NCBI GenBank assembly: GCA_947579665.1
Contig: OX388343.1
Location: 90,996,254 to 91,060,253 of the forward strand
Direction: 5' to 3'
Length of the DNA: 64,000 nt
Origin: Sympetrum striolatum
Lineage: Eukaryota > Arthropoda > Insecta > Odonata > Libellulidae
This document shows positions 1 through 13,700 of the stretch, one piece after another. The stretch's first letter is position 1, and each line of letters opens with the position of its first letter. The notes beneath the pieces were generated by a model. The model was not told where the DNA came from. It worked only from the letters and a program-made list of their open reading frames with translations, and searched no databases. The position numbers and the translations under genes are program-made.

Positions 1-2140
1 CAATCCTAACAAGGAGATACGGAGAGGAAGAGGAAATATTACTGGATCGAAATGATTATGAAACGCATCGAATAAACTATACTAAAATAAATAAAATAAA
101 ATAAATAAATGAAATTAAAAAAAATATTTGTCTACCAAACAATGTATTTTAAATAAGTGAAAATCGCTATATATGTAAATATTAGTACATCACGAGTCTG
201 TTTATTCTTAACAAAAGATTTTTTGTATTTAAAAGGCCCAAATAGAAACATTAGGATTATAATTACAATGCGACTTTACTTATGGAGTCCAAAACCGGAA
301 CTCTAATAGGATGAAGTAAGTAATTCCTAGGGATAGACCAGAGTTTCTATTCCAGAGTAGCTTATAATGATATGGTAAAGATATAAAGAAACAAAATATT
401 TTGATCTTCTGTGTGTATGCGGCGAGGTGGACGAAAGCGATTTCAAACTTCAGAACTCGGAGCAGGAGGCGTGAAGGCCAAATAATACAGTGTCTTTCGA
501 AAGTAGTCGAATTCCGTAAGGCAAGATTCCTTTTTACTGCATTAAGTTATACTCATCTCTTTAAAAATAAATTGGTCGAATTTATATTGACATGTGATTA
601 CTACAGACAATAGCCTACAACTCAATACGTTAAGGGAATCATAACGGGACAATGATATTTGAAACACGAAGCTCTTTGAAAACAGCAACAATTTGATGCA
701 TCATTAAATAAATCCAGTGACAATGGGCTAACCTAATTCGAATAGGAATATCTATAGGACCCACTCATTTTGAGTAACTCTATTACTCCTGATAGCGTGA
801 GGATATTTAATAGAATTGTCGAATGATTTTGAAACACGAGAGACGACAAAACAAACCGAAAGGCGAGGTTATATGTACTTGAAATCTGGAAAAAATAGAA
901 TATGAAGTTAATATAATACTAAATAATATCAAGCTGATCAGAAATCAGGCAAATATTCTACTGTGAAGCATAGGATATGTTTCAACGTTTACAATTTGAG
1001 TGGTGATTTCATTTAATATTTCAGGTACATTAAAATCAGCATATCCGTTATGCATACTATTAAAAATAACGACTTATTCTTTATCGAATTATGTGCAGTA
1101 TCATTGATCTGGGTATGAAATTCTGATGACGATGTTATCGGACAATTCAGTAAATGACCATTCATGCATCCTTCTACTACAATAAAGTCGAACTTCGGTT
1201 CAGAAAGAGAAAAATTACGTATCCATACGGAATTGTACCAAATCGAATCAAATTCAAAATAATGGAGAGAGTTTATATAGGATACACAAAGAAATTGGAG
1301 AATTACACAACTAATATAAGGAATAAGAAAGATTGATGTATAAAATATCCTAACTGCTCCCTAGCCTTTGCAGTTACGCTCCGATGCAACAGGTTACGAT
1401 AAAACGCAAGACGGTAAACTTCAATTCTAAAGTTTCTTCAGAAAGATCAGTAGTAGGTAATTTGAAAAAAAATCTGAATTCATTCAGATATTCATTTGAG
1501 ATAACTTTTCTATACAATGATAAGAATAAACATTAATATGAAGAAATTTCAAATAACAATTACCGTTACATTCATCAAAAGATTTCTGTTATTCTATTGT
1601 TGGAGGTATTTGCTTATTATGGCGCGAAATTGAGTTATTACTTTTCATTTTATTTCAAACTTATAGTTAAATTTATTATCGAAGATATACGTTTTTCAGT
1701 TCTAACTTAAGCTTTGATTTAATTTTCTGACACTACTTAACGACGAACATTTACAAACATTACATTTAATTGTTTTACCAAATATTACCAAATCGGGTGA
1801 TTATTATAAAGAAATTTAAGTGCAAGCTGAGAGTAAACTGAGTAAAACTTATGAAAAATAACATTACTGTAGTATAACAAACAGAGCATTAAATTTACCA
1901 GGTGTTTGGATCAGATCATTAAAAGGGACATGATCTTAAATTAACACTATTATTTCTTATTGTACAGCTCCCCACAAAAAAATCGAACGGCGTACTCTTA
2001 GCTGCATAAGATTGAGGGGCTTTGAAATACAGGGCTTGGCAACACCATATGGCCAAGAGATAAGGTTGGCTCTTATCTGAGATCCCAGGGAATGCTATAC
2101 CAGCGATTTCTGGAACTTTTTCGTTAAATAGTAAGGTACT
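1..2140. other. AT-rich, no gene seen
   Basis: Only short frames (70 and 60 codons at 401 and 1154) with no recognisable motif or splice-bounded conservation. No structured repeat noted. Confidence 0.6.
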
Positions 2141-2449
2141 AGCAGTTGCCTACTGCCTACTCCGCAGGCAGTTTAGTTCCCTTACCTTTGATGGGGCAGC
2201 ATCGAAAGGTATTCGAGGCCTTCGTCAAAGATTCCGAAAAAGTAGATAATGTCAGAGACCACAAAGTCGGGACCTCACCCTCAGCAGTGAGATCAACTGA
2301 TAAAGACTTAACTATGTTAAATGACGCGAAAGCGATAGGTAAGCGGCGTTCGTCATCCCAAAAGAAAACGTCTCCCACTGCCCTCATTTTCCCGATTTTT
2401 TTCAGTTTTTTGCCCGTTTTGCACCTCTAAACTCAACCAAAAAATTTAA

Positions 2450-2610
2450 ATGTTTGCACGCCTGTGCGTGCAGGCCGTCCTCCTCCAGCGCACTAAAAAT
2501 CGTTGCGGGAGATTCAATTTAGACTCAGATTTTGCTATAAGTGTTACATCCCTTTTTTGAGGACAGACGGACGGACACGATTCTGTCTTAATATATATAG
2601 ATTATATTTT
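2450..2610 (+). repeat. Candidate retroelement 3' end
   Basis: Contains AGTGTTACATCCCTTTTTTG, then GAGGACAGACGGACGGACAC and TATATATA, a stretch that looks like a dispersed repeat end rather than unique DNA. The frame at 2146-2430 (94 codons, unrecognised) lies just upstream. Confidence 0.3.
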
Positions 2611-3069
2611 GAAAAGGGCAGTGGCTGTAAGTAAGAAACAGATTCCTCTCTATTAGTTACGAGGAGACCCAAAATTATCCACCTTCACATCATTTCCGGA
2701 TCCCTTTAGTATTGGCGACTACAACACATATATATTATAACATTTATTGTTAAATTGAAGTATAAATTACGTTAAATTAGTCAGAATTTAAAAGAAAAGT
2801 TAGAAATGTTCATTTAGCCTGAAACCTTTATTTTAAAAACATCGTTCGTCCTTGTTAAAAGATTACGTCATATTTAAAAATGCATGATGTTTGTGAATTT
2901 GCTCAAACAATATTTCCATAAATAATCTAATGTAGTAATATATTTACCCTACGATTATCTGAAGAAAATCACAATCACCCAATGCATATCGATAACTCAA
3001 CGTTCAATATTTCTCGCTTTTATGTGTAGTAGTATTTTATAAGTTATTTGACGGTGGAAGTCATTTCGC

Positions 3070-3150
3070 ACGTAGAGTCCCACCGGGAATTGAACCCAGG
3101 ACCGCTTTTATCAAATTCAAACGCGCTGTTCAAATGCTGATCCGGAACAT
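3070..3150 (-). repeat. tRNA-derived SINE head
   Basis: On the minus strand: AACAGCGCGTTTGAATTTGA, AAAGCGGTCCTGGGTTCAAT. Pol III box B (GGTTCAATTCC in reverse at 3086-3096) and the GCGCGTTTG anticodon-arm word are shared with the other heads in this window. It is not a working tRNA. Confidence 0.65.
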
Positions 3151-3159
3151 CTCTCAATC

Positions 3160-6100
3160 ATATTGTTATCATTAAAAGCTCTCGAGTGCTCCATTCTACC
3201 TGGTCTATCATTACAATTACCAGCATGTTGGACAACACTAAATCGTTTTGGCAAACACCTTACTGCCCTGGCTGCGGAGCATATGACTTATAAGGTAAAT
3301 ACGATTATTTTAGGTTTGACTTTAGACATATTGTGGCACCCCAGGTAGTTTTATTATTCGATTCTTACGGTTAGAGACAAACATTTGAGGGAAATATTAA
3401 AATTAAAAGAGACTTTGCTGGAAGTTGCAAAACGTTACAGCGAGTTAGTTTCAATGTTTAAAACTCGGATTCTCACCTTCATCGCAAGAGCGAAAATCAA
3501 GAAGAAATAAAGCTAGTCTTAAAGAACTGATGAAGTATTTGTAATAAGCAAGCGGAATCTTCGATTTCATTAGAAAGACATGCTACGGCATAATTTTAGG
3601 AAATGATAATTGGCTTTGGGAAGAAATAACGACCAGTGAGATTGTGTGTTTGAGAGTTGACATGTAAACTATTTTAATGAAGGCATTTTTATAACTTATG
3701 TATCTAATTTCCAAAAGAGTGACAGAAATTTGTGTAAACATTTTAAATGATAAGCATCCCTGAATAATAGCTATGTTAAATAAGCATAAAGCTTAAATTG
3801 TTATCCCTATTTGAAATTACCTTTAGTGGGTTGCAAAGGAATAATTTGAAATTACCTGTACGGTCTTAATTGGAGCTTAATCATCTTATGTTTTCTACTC
3901 CCTTTGTCTGCTTGGGTACTTACAATATTGTGTCTAATCTCAATAACTTCATTTTGTATACTGTTTTTCACTTACTATTTAGTATGTAATTATATCAAAC
4001 ATATGTAAGTCTTATTGCAAGGCGTATTTTGAGCTGCTATCAGTAAAAGTTTGCTGCTGCTAGTTTTATTTGTATTATATAGTCCTGTCTTTGATATCAT
4101 TGTCAGAATCATCCTTGTTTGAAAATATCTTTTGCTTCAAGAAAAAAATGGTCATCTATAAACTTTCTTGATCTAATTTTTTTATGTATTAATTTCAAAT
4201 TCTGGCTAAAAGTTGGTTTCCCCTTTCATGAAAAAGTTAGAAAAGCTATAAAGATATGTAAAAATACATAAAATATGTATGATAATATCATTTTTCAGGA
4301 GGAGTGAAATGGTTGAAATAGCTTATCACAATATGCCTCATAATCCCCATTTAGCTACCTTGCCTCTGCTATGCAGTTTAGGCCTTGCTTCTATAGAAAG
4401 CTAACCATGTCAATGAACATATTTTCTGATTCCTACAGAAGAATCACCAAAATCTTATTCATGATAATTTTTGGTTTTGAGAACAATTGTGCGGTTGGCC
4501 TAAGTTTCTGGTGAAACCTTGTCAACTACAATCTGATATATATATCTAATAATTCTATATTATATTGGATTAAATTGATCTTGTTACTAGTAGATATTTT
4601 AAGTCTTATATGTTAAAGCTAGATGTTGTGGAATTTTGCCACACTTATGAAATTATAGAGCTTAGTAGTTTTCACAGAAATATATTTAGCATGACTAGTT
4701 TTATCTACTTGCTTGATGATGTCTACATGTAGGTGAAAGTAGTAGTGCCAAATATATTTTTGAGAGAATTACTAAGTTTTTTTATTTCTTAAGTATATAT
4801 TTTTATAATATGATGTATGTTAATCATTCACATGATATATTATTAAATTGTATGTACATTGTACACATGTTTCTACGGATTTATACTAATAAAAGAAATT
4901 TCTTTTTATATCTGTATTTGTTATTATTTATAAAATTTACATACACACTATGTATTCCCGGGATATAGGCAATGTGCAATGCACCAGGGGAGGAGAGGAG
5001 GAAGGGGGGAGTATTGGAGGAGGAGGAGGAAAGAGGGGTGGTAACCCCCCACCCAAAAATTGTAGAAAATAAGGAATCGCTACTGACAGATTGAGTAGTT
5101 ACAACTTTGTCAGCAAAATAGGATTTTGTGGCTCTGATGTTGCTGAATGTTGATGTCTTGATGCATTGAGTGCCAGTCTCATGCTAAGTGATATCGTTTT
5201 GACCAAAATTACTTCTTTCACTCATATGGGGAAACAGTTACAGAAATACAAAAATCTTACTAATTCCGTCTCATTTGGAATATTGCCTTTTGGCGGAATT
5301 TTTGCAAATCTCATTCCACTATTGTGGGAATTATTACAGAATTGACACCCAGGTAGTAAGCAGTAACATGATTTTCATTGGATATCATCATATAAATCTC
5401 AGCTGACATTATACATTTAAAATACTATGAAATAGGTATAAAAAGGTGGTGAAATAAATGCAGTATTATTTCATGCAAAGACATTTGATCATGGCTGTAT
5501 CAATAAATAAAAATTATCTAAAGACATCAATACACAGGTAATAAATCAAATCAATGAAATTTTAATATAGAACAGTGCAAAGGATTTTTTAAAATGTCGA
5601 TTTGGTCTTTTTGAAATACAGAGGTCTAACCAAGACCTGACTGAGTTAAAACATTTTATAAATTAGAATCAAAGAGCCTCACAATAAAATACCATGAGAG
5701 AAGTAATATCTTGGCAAAGATGCATTAAAATATTTAGACCAATCTAAGCTATCATAATCTAAATTAGGCTATGATTGATTTACCAATGTGAAACTAAAAA
5801 TGTTAACCTCTTAAAAGAAATAAAATATAGCTATCATCACACAGGGAATGAAGTAAGTTTGAAATGTGCATACATGCAGACAGTATTTGGTTTCATTTTT
5901 ATTATTTTTTGTTTGCTCATTTTTACATGCCCATAAATTTAGCATATGTAGTAAAAGTTTTTGTTAATATTTGTCAGAGCTTAACACTATAAAGACATGA
6001 AGAGACTGAGCTTAATACAGAAATTAAAGATTTCTTTATTGTCTTGTAATTACAAGATACATGGAAATTCTAAGGTTTTATCATTGTGGACATCAGTAGT

Positions 6101-8420
6101 TTGTTAGGTAGGAATTTATGTATAATATCATCTTTTAATTGTTATATTCTTAATTTCATAAATGTTAATCAATCTTAATAAATGTAGAAATTCTTTCATA
6201 AAGCAGTATCGAAATCAATACCACTCCGATTTGGATATACTTCAGGAATGTAGAAAATTATATAATTTAAATATCTTTATAATAATACTGAGGGTATCTA
6301 AATTTATACTGTTTGTTGAAGGCATGATATATAAAGTTTGTTGAAGGTATATAACTCCTTTATAAGGAGGTCAAAGAATGGGATGATATGTTTGAACCCA
6401 ATGTTTTTTTTTCAGTTTCTACCAGTGTAAATAATTTTACAAAACTACCAAAATTCTTTCGTTTTGCAATTGAAATTTATGTAAGAAACATAAGAACTTT
6501 GATATGCATTCAAAATAAAGAATTCCTATAAAGTTGTGTTTGAACAGAATAATCATAGAAACAGTTAAAATTAATGAATGGCCAAAGGTATCCACTATGA
6601 CCTTTTCATCCCTTCAAAATAAATTACTAAAAATTGCTAATATTAAAAAAGTGAAAACTATAAATTAATGATTATGACTCTTATTAGTTACACAATTTAT
6701 ATTCATCTTTTTAGTTATGGATTCACTTTACCAAGGTGAAAGGGTAGTAGAAAGGGTCAATTCTTCTATATTGATTTAGGAGGAATGTTGCAACTACTGG
6801 AGGTTTGTTGTACAGAGGCTATCTATATAACTTTGCTATTTGAATTCTCCTGACTGATGTTAAATTTCATAATTAAGAGATTTATGATATTATGGGCAGT
6901 GGCAGTGAGTCCATTGGGTTCACTGGTTCACTGAACCCCCTAAGAAAACTACTGCACTATTTTTCTATATTCCAATCTTCTTACCATAACCCAAATATCC
7001 TTGACACCAATCACTGGGCCTAACTTTTCCTTCGTTGAGTCACGATTCCTGCTGCTTTTGCTTCCAACTAGCTTGACTTCACGCAAGGTTCACTTCCCAA
7101 AGTGAACCACTTTAGAAGATGCCTTATAGATGAGGAGCGGTGGGATGAAAGAGGGGCATATGGCTTTTAAACATGGGCCGATCACTGGCCAATGATGCAG
7201 TGACAGCCAACGAGAATTACTTTTTAGGATTTTTGGAAATTTGCTTTTGGATTTTTTGAAATTTATATCATCAAACATTTTTTATTTGTAATTGTTTCTT
7301 TAAAGAAATCATTATGTAGTACCTAAAGATAAAAATTGGCTACGAAACCTGGTCGTGTTTGTAATTTGATTGTTGTATAGTAATAGAATTTTATCATGAA
7401 GCCGTTTTGTATTTATGAATACCACGAAGTGAAACCTGAGTCTATTTTGAGTAAAAATATCTTCAAAATCATTAATAAATTCAATTGAGGCCACCATTTG
7501 TTATATAACCTCAATATTATTATCAGAGATCAGGTGATGTTGTCCTTTTAAGTTTAAAATTTACAGTTCTGATGCAGGTAAATTTTGATACAAATTTTAT
7601 TATTTAAGTTGGGGTTCATTTATGCTAATTGTTAGCAATTATCTTCAACTTTTAATGGTGCATTTTACTCTATTCTATAGAGAAATCTTCATGAGATTCC
7701 TGTAGTTTAAAAATACTCTTTTTTAACCACTCATCTGGATATGCCATACATAATGTTCGATATAGCTGAATGCTCCGGTGGTGAGTATGCCGCATATATA
7801 TGGTACACCGATTTTATGCTCGTTTGCCATGTGTATGCCATTATATACCTTCCCGCAGCTCCTGTTGCCACAAGAGGAATCATTTTAGTTTACATTTTTG
7901 CCTGCAGATAGTGTATTACCATATTGTGGAATTATGAAAGTCTGATAAGGAAGATCTGATTCTATATTGTGGGTTGCATTCATACTGCTCCTTATTTTTT
8001 TACAATATTTTCATTTTTTCATATTCATATGCATACTGAATCGAGTTTTGCCTTCTTCATTTTTCTTTATTTTCTAGTTTCCTTAGATTTTCTTCTCTAA
8101 TTTTGAGCCTTTTCATAGCTATGATGATATTCATCATCTCAGGATGTCAAAGGTTCACCTAACAGGAAATTTTATGGCACCCTGCAGGATGAAAGTGGAA
8201 TATTTGCTCTTCTAATAATCTTTCAAAGAGGGTGGTCTGCAGGGTTTTGCGTTTAGGGAAAGTGGTAGACTTTTTGAAAAATTTCAGTTGGCCAGTGTGC
8301 TGTGTAGTGGATGGTTTTGGCCTCTGTCAGAGTTTTGATATCGAGAATACTTGCAAAGTATTTTCTCTTTCTTTTTGAAAATATTTCAAGTATTTCATTT
8401 GAAATAATTTGGTTCCATAC
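3160..8420. other. AT-rich, no gene seen
   Basis: No open frame above about 62 codons and no domain. A purine-rich GGAGG-type tract lies at 4985-5060. The 6895-7290 and 7730-7870 stretches are less AT-rich and may be old repeats, but I cannot classify them. Confidence 0.55.
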
Positions 8421-8426
8421 TATGAG

Positions 8427-8555
8427 ATGGCTTCCTCTAGCAAGAGAAGAAGTACCGAAGAAGTCACAGAGGAAGAAATTCTTCACCTATTAGAAGAAAG
8501 TGATGAAGAATCAAGGTTTTTTATCAGGTGTGGTTGCCTATGTTGCCCCTTGGGT
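8427..8555 (+). other. Short ORF of transposase-like character, uncertain
   Basis: ATG at 8427 opens 42 codons, MASSSKRRSTEEVTEEEILH then LLEESDEESR, a charged acidic N-terminus of the sort seen in piggyBac-type transposases. It ends at TGA with no core domain after it. It may be an element relic or chance. Confidence 0.25.
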
Positions 8556-8653
8556 TGAGGGGAAGGGGGTGGGGCGAACTTTTAATTTGTAGTTAACAGC
8601 CTTTCTTAAGAAATTCTTCATTATAAAATTTCATCCTTCCATTGACTATATAA

Positions 8654-8707
8654 TGAAATTATTTGGATTAATTGATGCTGAAACATCAAGTAATCCAAAT
8701 CATTTCA
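8654..8707. repeat. Imperfect 24-bp hairpin
   Basis: TGAAATTATTTGGATTAATT and GATG, then a 6-base loop, then the reverse with two mismatches. May be a decayed MITE end pair or a small foldback. Confidence 0.6.
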
Positions 8708-8992
8708 TCCCTCATTTAATCCAAGGGGAAATTTAAGTCAGAAATCATTTTCTCTTCCTTGTACTAACAGGCAAATGAAAAATATTTCATATATAAAGAT
8801 GTAAAAGTACGTTTTTAATTCTGATAATTATCTTTCTTTCTGAATGTATCGTTGCATGTTCTCAATGGGTTATAGCATCTAAATAGAACATACATGAATG
8901 ATTTTTGAGTAGAAAATTATATTTTTTTGCTGCATTCTCATCAATATATCTCATATTTGGATACTACTGCATGGCTATTTACCTCTATCAAT

Positions 8993-9240
8993 CAGGGACG
9001 GATCCAGGGGGGTGGTCCTGGGGGTCCGGACCCCCCCCCGAAATATCACTTCTGCCTATTTTTCAAAAATGAAACTCAAATAACGCAAATAAACACACAA
9101 TTTTATAAGCAATCACTAGCGAAAATATTCGAATTTGTCTAACACAATTCTAACGTCACGTTTTGTGAAAGCCGAAATGTTTGTTATTTTTAAATTTTTT
9201 GATCGGACCCCCCCGAAATTTTTCTCTAGATCCGTTCCTG
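8993..9240 (+). mobile_element. hAT-type MITE, copy A, with 8-bp target duplication
   Basis: 248-bp element with terminal inverted repeats CAGGGACGGATCC at the left and TAGATCCGTTCCTG at the right. The 8-bp word CTATCAAT is duplicated exactly at 8985-8992 and 9241-9248, the size hAT transposases make. A run of C follows GGTCCGGA near the left end. No transposase frame, so non-autonomous. Copy B lies at 34191-34447 in the opposite orientation. Confidence 0.88.
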
Positions 9241-9504
9241 CTATCAATGAAAAATATTCCCTTCCTCCTTTAATACCTCATAAACATATAAATGAGGAAT
9301 GGCAAAATTGTTCTTGAAATTTGATTAAATTGGGTGCACTACTATTAATAAATAATGCTGAAATCTTTAAATAATACCCCTTGGTTATATAGGAGATAAT
9401 AGCATTAAGCAAAGTTAGACAGAGGAAATCAGACAGAGAGTGACTTCTAGCATCTTCTAGATATATTAGGTTTTATATAGTCAAGCTTACCAATTGTCCC
9501 ATTT

Positions 9505-9801
9505 TGAATGTGACGCGGGCCGAATGAGGCCCGCGAGGCCCTCTCATCCGGCCCACTGAGACCTTTTTATTTACGGAAAAAATCGTGGAAATTTACGTGT
9601 TCGCGGCCAAGATCAGCCTCCTCTTACGTGGACGTAACGTTTTAACCGAATTAAAATAAAATAATTATTAAATTTCATAATATTGTATTAATTATTAAAA
9701 TCACTATATATTTTTATTTGGACCTTGAGTGTGTAGTCGGCCCCCAAACTGCTGTTTGATAGTCAATGGGGTCCTCGGGCTAAAACTTTTGGAGGACCCT
9801 G
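9505..9801 (-). mobile_element. hAT-like element fragment
   Basis: The right edge, read on the minus strand, starts CAGGGTCCTCCAAAAG, a hAT-style terminus. The left part carries GAGGCCCGCGAGGCC and GGCCCAC, common in hAT MITEs. I could not find a matching left terminus or target duplication, so it may be truncated. Confidence 0.4.
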
Positions 9802-10581
9802 CTCTAGACTCTTATTGTGCCTTAAAAACTCAAAGTTAAATCAAACTAAATTTTAAGGTAACGTCGTGGTTTTGCACCCATCAAATTAGACATTGATGAA
9901 TTAGAAATGATTAGACACGAAATCGAGGAAGAGAAAGGGAGGGAAGAGCGGTAGGGGGGTCTACGGTTACATCCTTGGAAAAAATATGCCAGAGGGAGTC
10001 AAATTATCAATACATTATCTTCAATTCGACATTTTATCTTTTTATACAGTTTCTGCACTATTCAAAAGAAATTTTCTTGCTATTCACAACTCATGTTTTC
10101 CGAGATGTCCATGGTGTTTTGGCTCAGTTTGGCATCAATTACCATCTAAATTAACTCTAAAATGATTGCGTTCAGTACTCCTTCTCAACGTCGAATGTAT
10201 GAACAAACCGGATACCGATTACATTATTCGGGAAGAAGAGCTCAGCGATGATGCCTGAGAGGGAAAGACAGGAAAGTGATTGATATCATTATTATTACTG
10301 TCCTCCCGTGGAATATTTGCTGCCTCTAATTTCTCAATTGCTTCTTACTCGATGAGCGGCAATAAGGTAAAATCAGAAAAAGTTACTTATCATAAGAATT
10401 CAAAACCTATGACCATAGCAATAATTCGCAAATATCTGCACATTTAAGTGTCTTCGTCTAAACCTCTCTTGACACATCCTTCCCCCGGCATTTAAATAGT
10501 AGAATTCATTAAGAACTTAATTTGTTAAGCAGCGAATAAAATTCTAATTTAATTTTTTCTACGCTTATAATTGATTTTCAG
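9802..10581 (+). promoter_or_regulatory. Region upstream of the first visible integrin exon
   Basis: Purine-rich around 9925-9960, otherwise AT-rich. It would hold the promoter only if the exon at 10582 is first; the AG acceptor at 10581 suggests it is instead an upstream intron. No clear TATA/Inr pair. Confidence 0.3.
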
Positions 10582-10793
10582 GCACAGCTGAAACACACGC
10601 AATGATAAATGGTTGATGAGACGCACCACCGATTGGACATATTTTACAAGGTATTCCTTCGAAAAGAACTTCCCCGCGAAGAGAGAAGGAAAAAGGGCTC
10701 GCCACCAAGCATCCGCTTCCGCTCAGGAAATCAGCGGTCGGGTTGCAACTTTTCCATTCAGTCTCGGAAAAGCTCAGATATAGCTTCACCATG
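10582..10793 (+). other. Exon 1: 5' UTR plus ATG start codon
   Basis: A good acceptor (TTGATTTTCAG, ending 10581) precedes this stretch and a donor ATG|GTGAGT ends it, so it may be an internal exon with further 5' UTR exons upstream; the true transcription start is not visible. Only the last three bases are coding. The ATG has a strong context (TTCACCATGG in the genome; TTCACCATG then T after splicing). Joining 10793 to 11477 gives [20 protein letters not shown], a sensible signal peptide. Two upstream ATGs exist: a 4-codon uORF at 10602-10616 and a long one from 10609 in another frame. Confidence 0.75.
10609..10793 (+). promoter_or_regulatory. Upstream ORF overlapping the integrin start
   Basis: An ATG at 10609 opens a frame different from the integrin frame and runs through the main ATG. 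In the spliced mRNA it continues about nine codons into exon 2 before TAG. Ribosomes that use it would miss the integrin start, so it could lower translation or require leaky scanning. The overlap is seen in the sequence; the regulatory effect is inference. Confidence 0.45.
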
Positions 10794-13700
10794 GTGAGTT
10801 GATAATTTCTTTAAGTATATTTCAAATAATCTAACGTGTAAGAGGAGGTTTCTTAGTAACGATATTACTCCGTTTCGTTTCCAAGGCTAAGGTAGCAAAA
10901 CTAAAAACTTAGAAAATGTCAATTTCCGTTGGATATTTATATAATCATCTCGAAAAACGATTACTAAAGTAATCGTTTTAATCGTAAACTGCTGAATTAA
11001 TAGTAATGACCTGCGTTATCTCATCTTTGGACGGAGATTAAAGTTTACAATTATGAGTGTGACTTATAATAAAATCGACGGAGCGGCGATTCACATTGTA
11101 GTATTCCATTGACAGGAAATGAAAAATAACCACTTTCTAGAAAAGAACAGGTGTATTTATTCAGAATTGACTTCGCAAAATACTAAAAAATCGCAAAACA
11201 CTGTAGTGTTTTGCGAAGTCAATTCTGAATAAATACACCAGTTCTTCTCTAGAAAGTGGTTATTTTTCATTTCCTGTCAATGTGACTTATGTTTCTTATT
11301 CACTCGAAATACCTCTCAAATTTCTATAGTATACAATAGTGCTTTTGTAGACATAAGAATATTTCATTAATAGTAATTACTTAATTGATTTTAATCTTTA
11401 TATGCCCCATTGACGATGGGTTAGTTCTCAATCTCGCAAACATGATGATTTTGTTTTTTAATTTATTCTCATTCAGTGGAGAAAAAACCAAGATATTGTG
11501 TTAGCTGTTGTCGGTCTGTGCTGCTTATCTTTCAACTACGCGAACGATTTAGCGTCGACGGATTCGTCATCTTGTGAGTCAAAAGAAACGTGCAGCTCTT
11601 GTATACAAACCTATGGCTGTGGATGGTGCTCCAAACCTGTAGGTATTAAAATGCATCAGATTCTATTTTAGTTGATGATGTAAACGTTTTGTAATTATAT
11701 GGTTGACATCGAAGTGCTAAGTATATACTGCTTTATCAAATCAGAACTGGAAATTTCGCTGCATGGAGCACAAAGCCGGTGAAGAAAGGAGTTTACATGG
11801 CATAGAACGTTGTCCAGATGAATTCTACCAGTTTCCAGTGTCAAATATAAGTATCGTGGAAGAAATTCCTCTGAGAAGTGCTCCTACATACGGAGAAACT
11901 AGCCAAGAGGATGCAGTACAGATAAGCCCGCAGAAGGTGAAACTGAAGCTTCGATTAAGTAAGTACTGCAGGATTTCACTAATTTTTATGTGATGGGAAA
12001 CGAAATATTCTTTAGAAAAGTCTACTCTTTTCAAAATTTATAACGAAATGTGTCCATTGAGGATTTCTAAGGCACTCCGAGAGGTGGATCTATGCACGTA
12101 CATACCATTTACGTCACAAAATCCCTCATTACTTCCAGATAGTCAAAGTCGCTTCCCTTCCAAATTAGGTATTAATTTGAATGCAGAAGTGAATATAAAC
12201 TAAAGATGCGTTTCTGTGAGACTATTTGTATTCAATCCAAAACCTATAGGCCTCTCGAAGATGTCATTTCTCCATCCATGGAACTTACTACGTATTTTGT
12301 AGCACGAATGAGTATCCACCTACTCTTCAAAGTTCTTATAACTGTAGTTCTGGGTAAATGTATAGAATATTTTATTATAATATAGCTTCAAAATATTATC
12401 TTTTAATGCTCCAAATGGTGAATGGTGACAATTTCATGGAAGTGAGGAGAATGATCAGTATTTTCCACGTATGAAGGAGGAAATATGGAAACCGTGATCT
12501 ATAATAATTTGATAATAAAAAATAATTATCATCCAGTAATGATTAAACTATATTTCGCGAGTCTTTCTTCCTCTATTTTCTTTCTATATCTAATCAGTTT
12601 CATTGAAAAATATGTGAAAAATATTTAAATTTGTCGTTTATGAAATTTATTTCCAGACGAACCCTACAGTTTCGATTTTCATTATGAACTGGCCGAGGGG
12701 TATCCAGTTGATCTCTACTACCTCATGGATTTGTCGTCATCGATGGAGGATGACAAAGAAAATCTATCCAACTTGGGAGATACTTTGGCCGAAGAAATGA
12801 TGAAACTTACTTCTAATTTCCGAATCGGCTTCGGGAGTTTTGTGGATAAGGTTGAATTGCCTTTTGTCAACACTTTTCCGGAAAAGTAAGCCGTCCGTAA
12901 GGTCTGAGTTACACTTAAATCAAGTTTCCGCCTCGTGATAGATTGTGCTTCTGAAACTCACGTCTAAAATCCTATTTTTATAGGATTTTAGACGTGAGTT
13001 TGTAATTAAAGTGTTAATACTTCTTATCAGTCAATTCGGTATCTTTATTTTACGTAGAATGCATGAAATAGCATTGGAATAATCGTAAGCAGTTCTCATG
13101 AGTCATTTTAATATTTGTGTTCAGTTTTCATTCCTCAATGTATGTAAGGAAATTACGGGTGAGATGCCCCTCCGGGAAAGATGCCCCAGTCGTAGTATTT
13201 TTAAAGAAAACCACAAGATTACTCTACTGACGGTGTTTGTCAATTAGTTGGAATGCACCTGTGCAAGAGTTTCACGGCGATTAATTGTTTTGAGGCAGTT
13301 TTATAACATAATTTCAAGTAGGTACTGTTTTTTCCACACTGATATAAGATATAGCATAATGATTCTGGTTGGCATCAGTATAAATGTTTGAATATTTCGA
13401 ATTAAAGGGTGAAAACTAGTAGCGATATGTTCATCTAATATCCACGTGCAGTGACTGTCCATCTAGGACAAAGTGTAGCCTCACTGGCTGCAAGGGCATC
13501 TCTCCCGTACTGAATGGATACTCTTCTAGGGATAAATGCCTCGGTGCTATCTTTAGGTATAGATATTAGTATCAATTTAACTTTAAGGTGATGCTGATTA
13601 AGATTTTATTCAAGAAAACGTTTGTAATCTACATTTAAATTTCAATTCAAATTTAAATCCATGTTCGAATGCATTTTATGAACGATCAAGATGATGCAGT

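Noticed and set aside
2146..2430. 94-codon ORF
   Set aside because: No motif, an overlapping minus frame, and it lies next to a repeat-like stretch.
10609..10797. 62-codon ORF as a protein-coding first exon
   Set aside because: It is out of frame with exon 2 and lacks a signal peptide; treated as a uORF.
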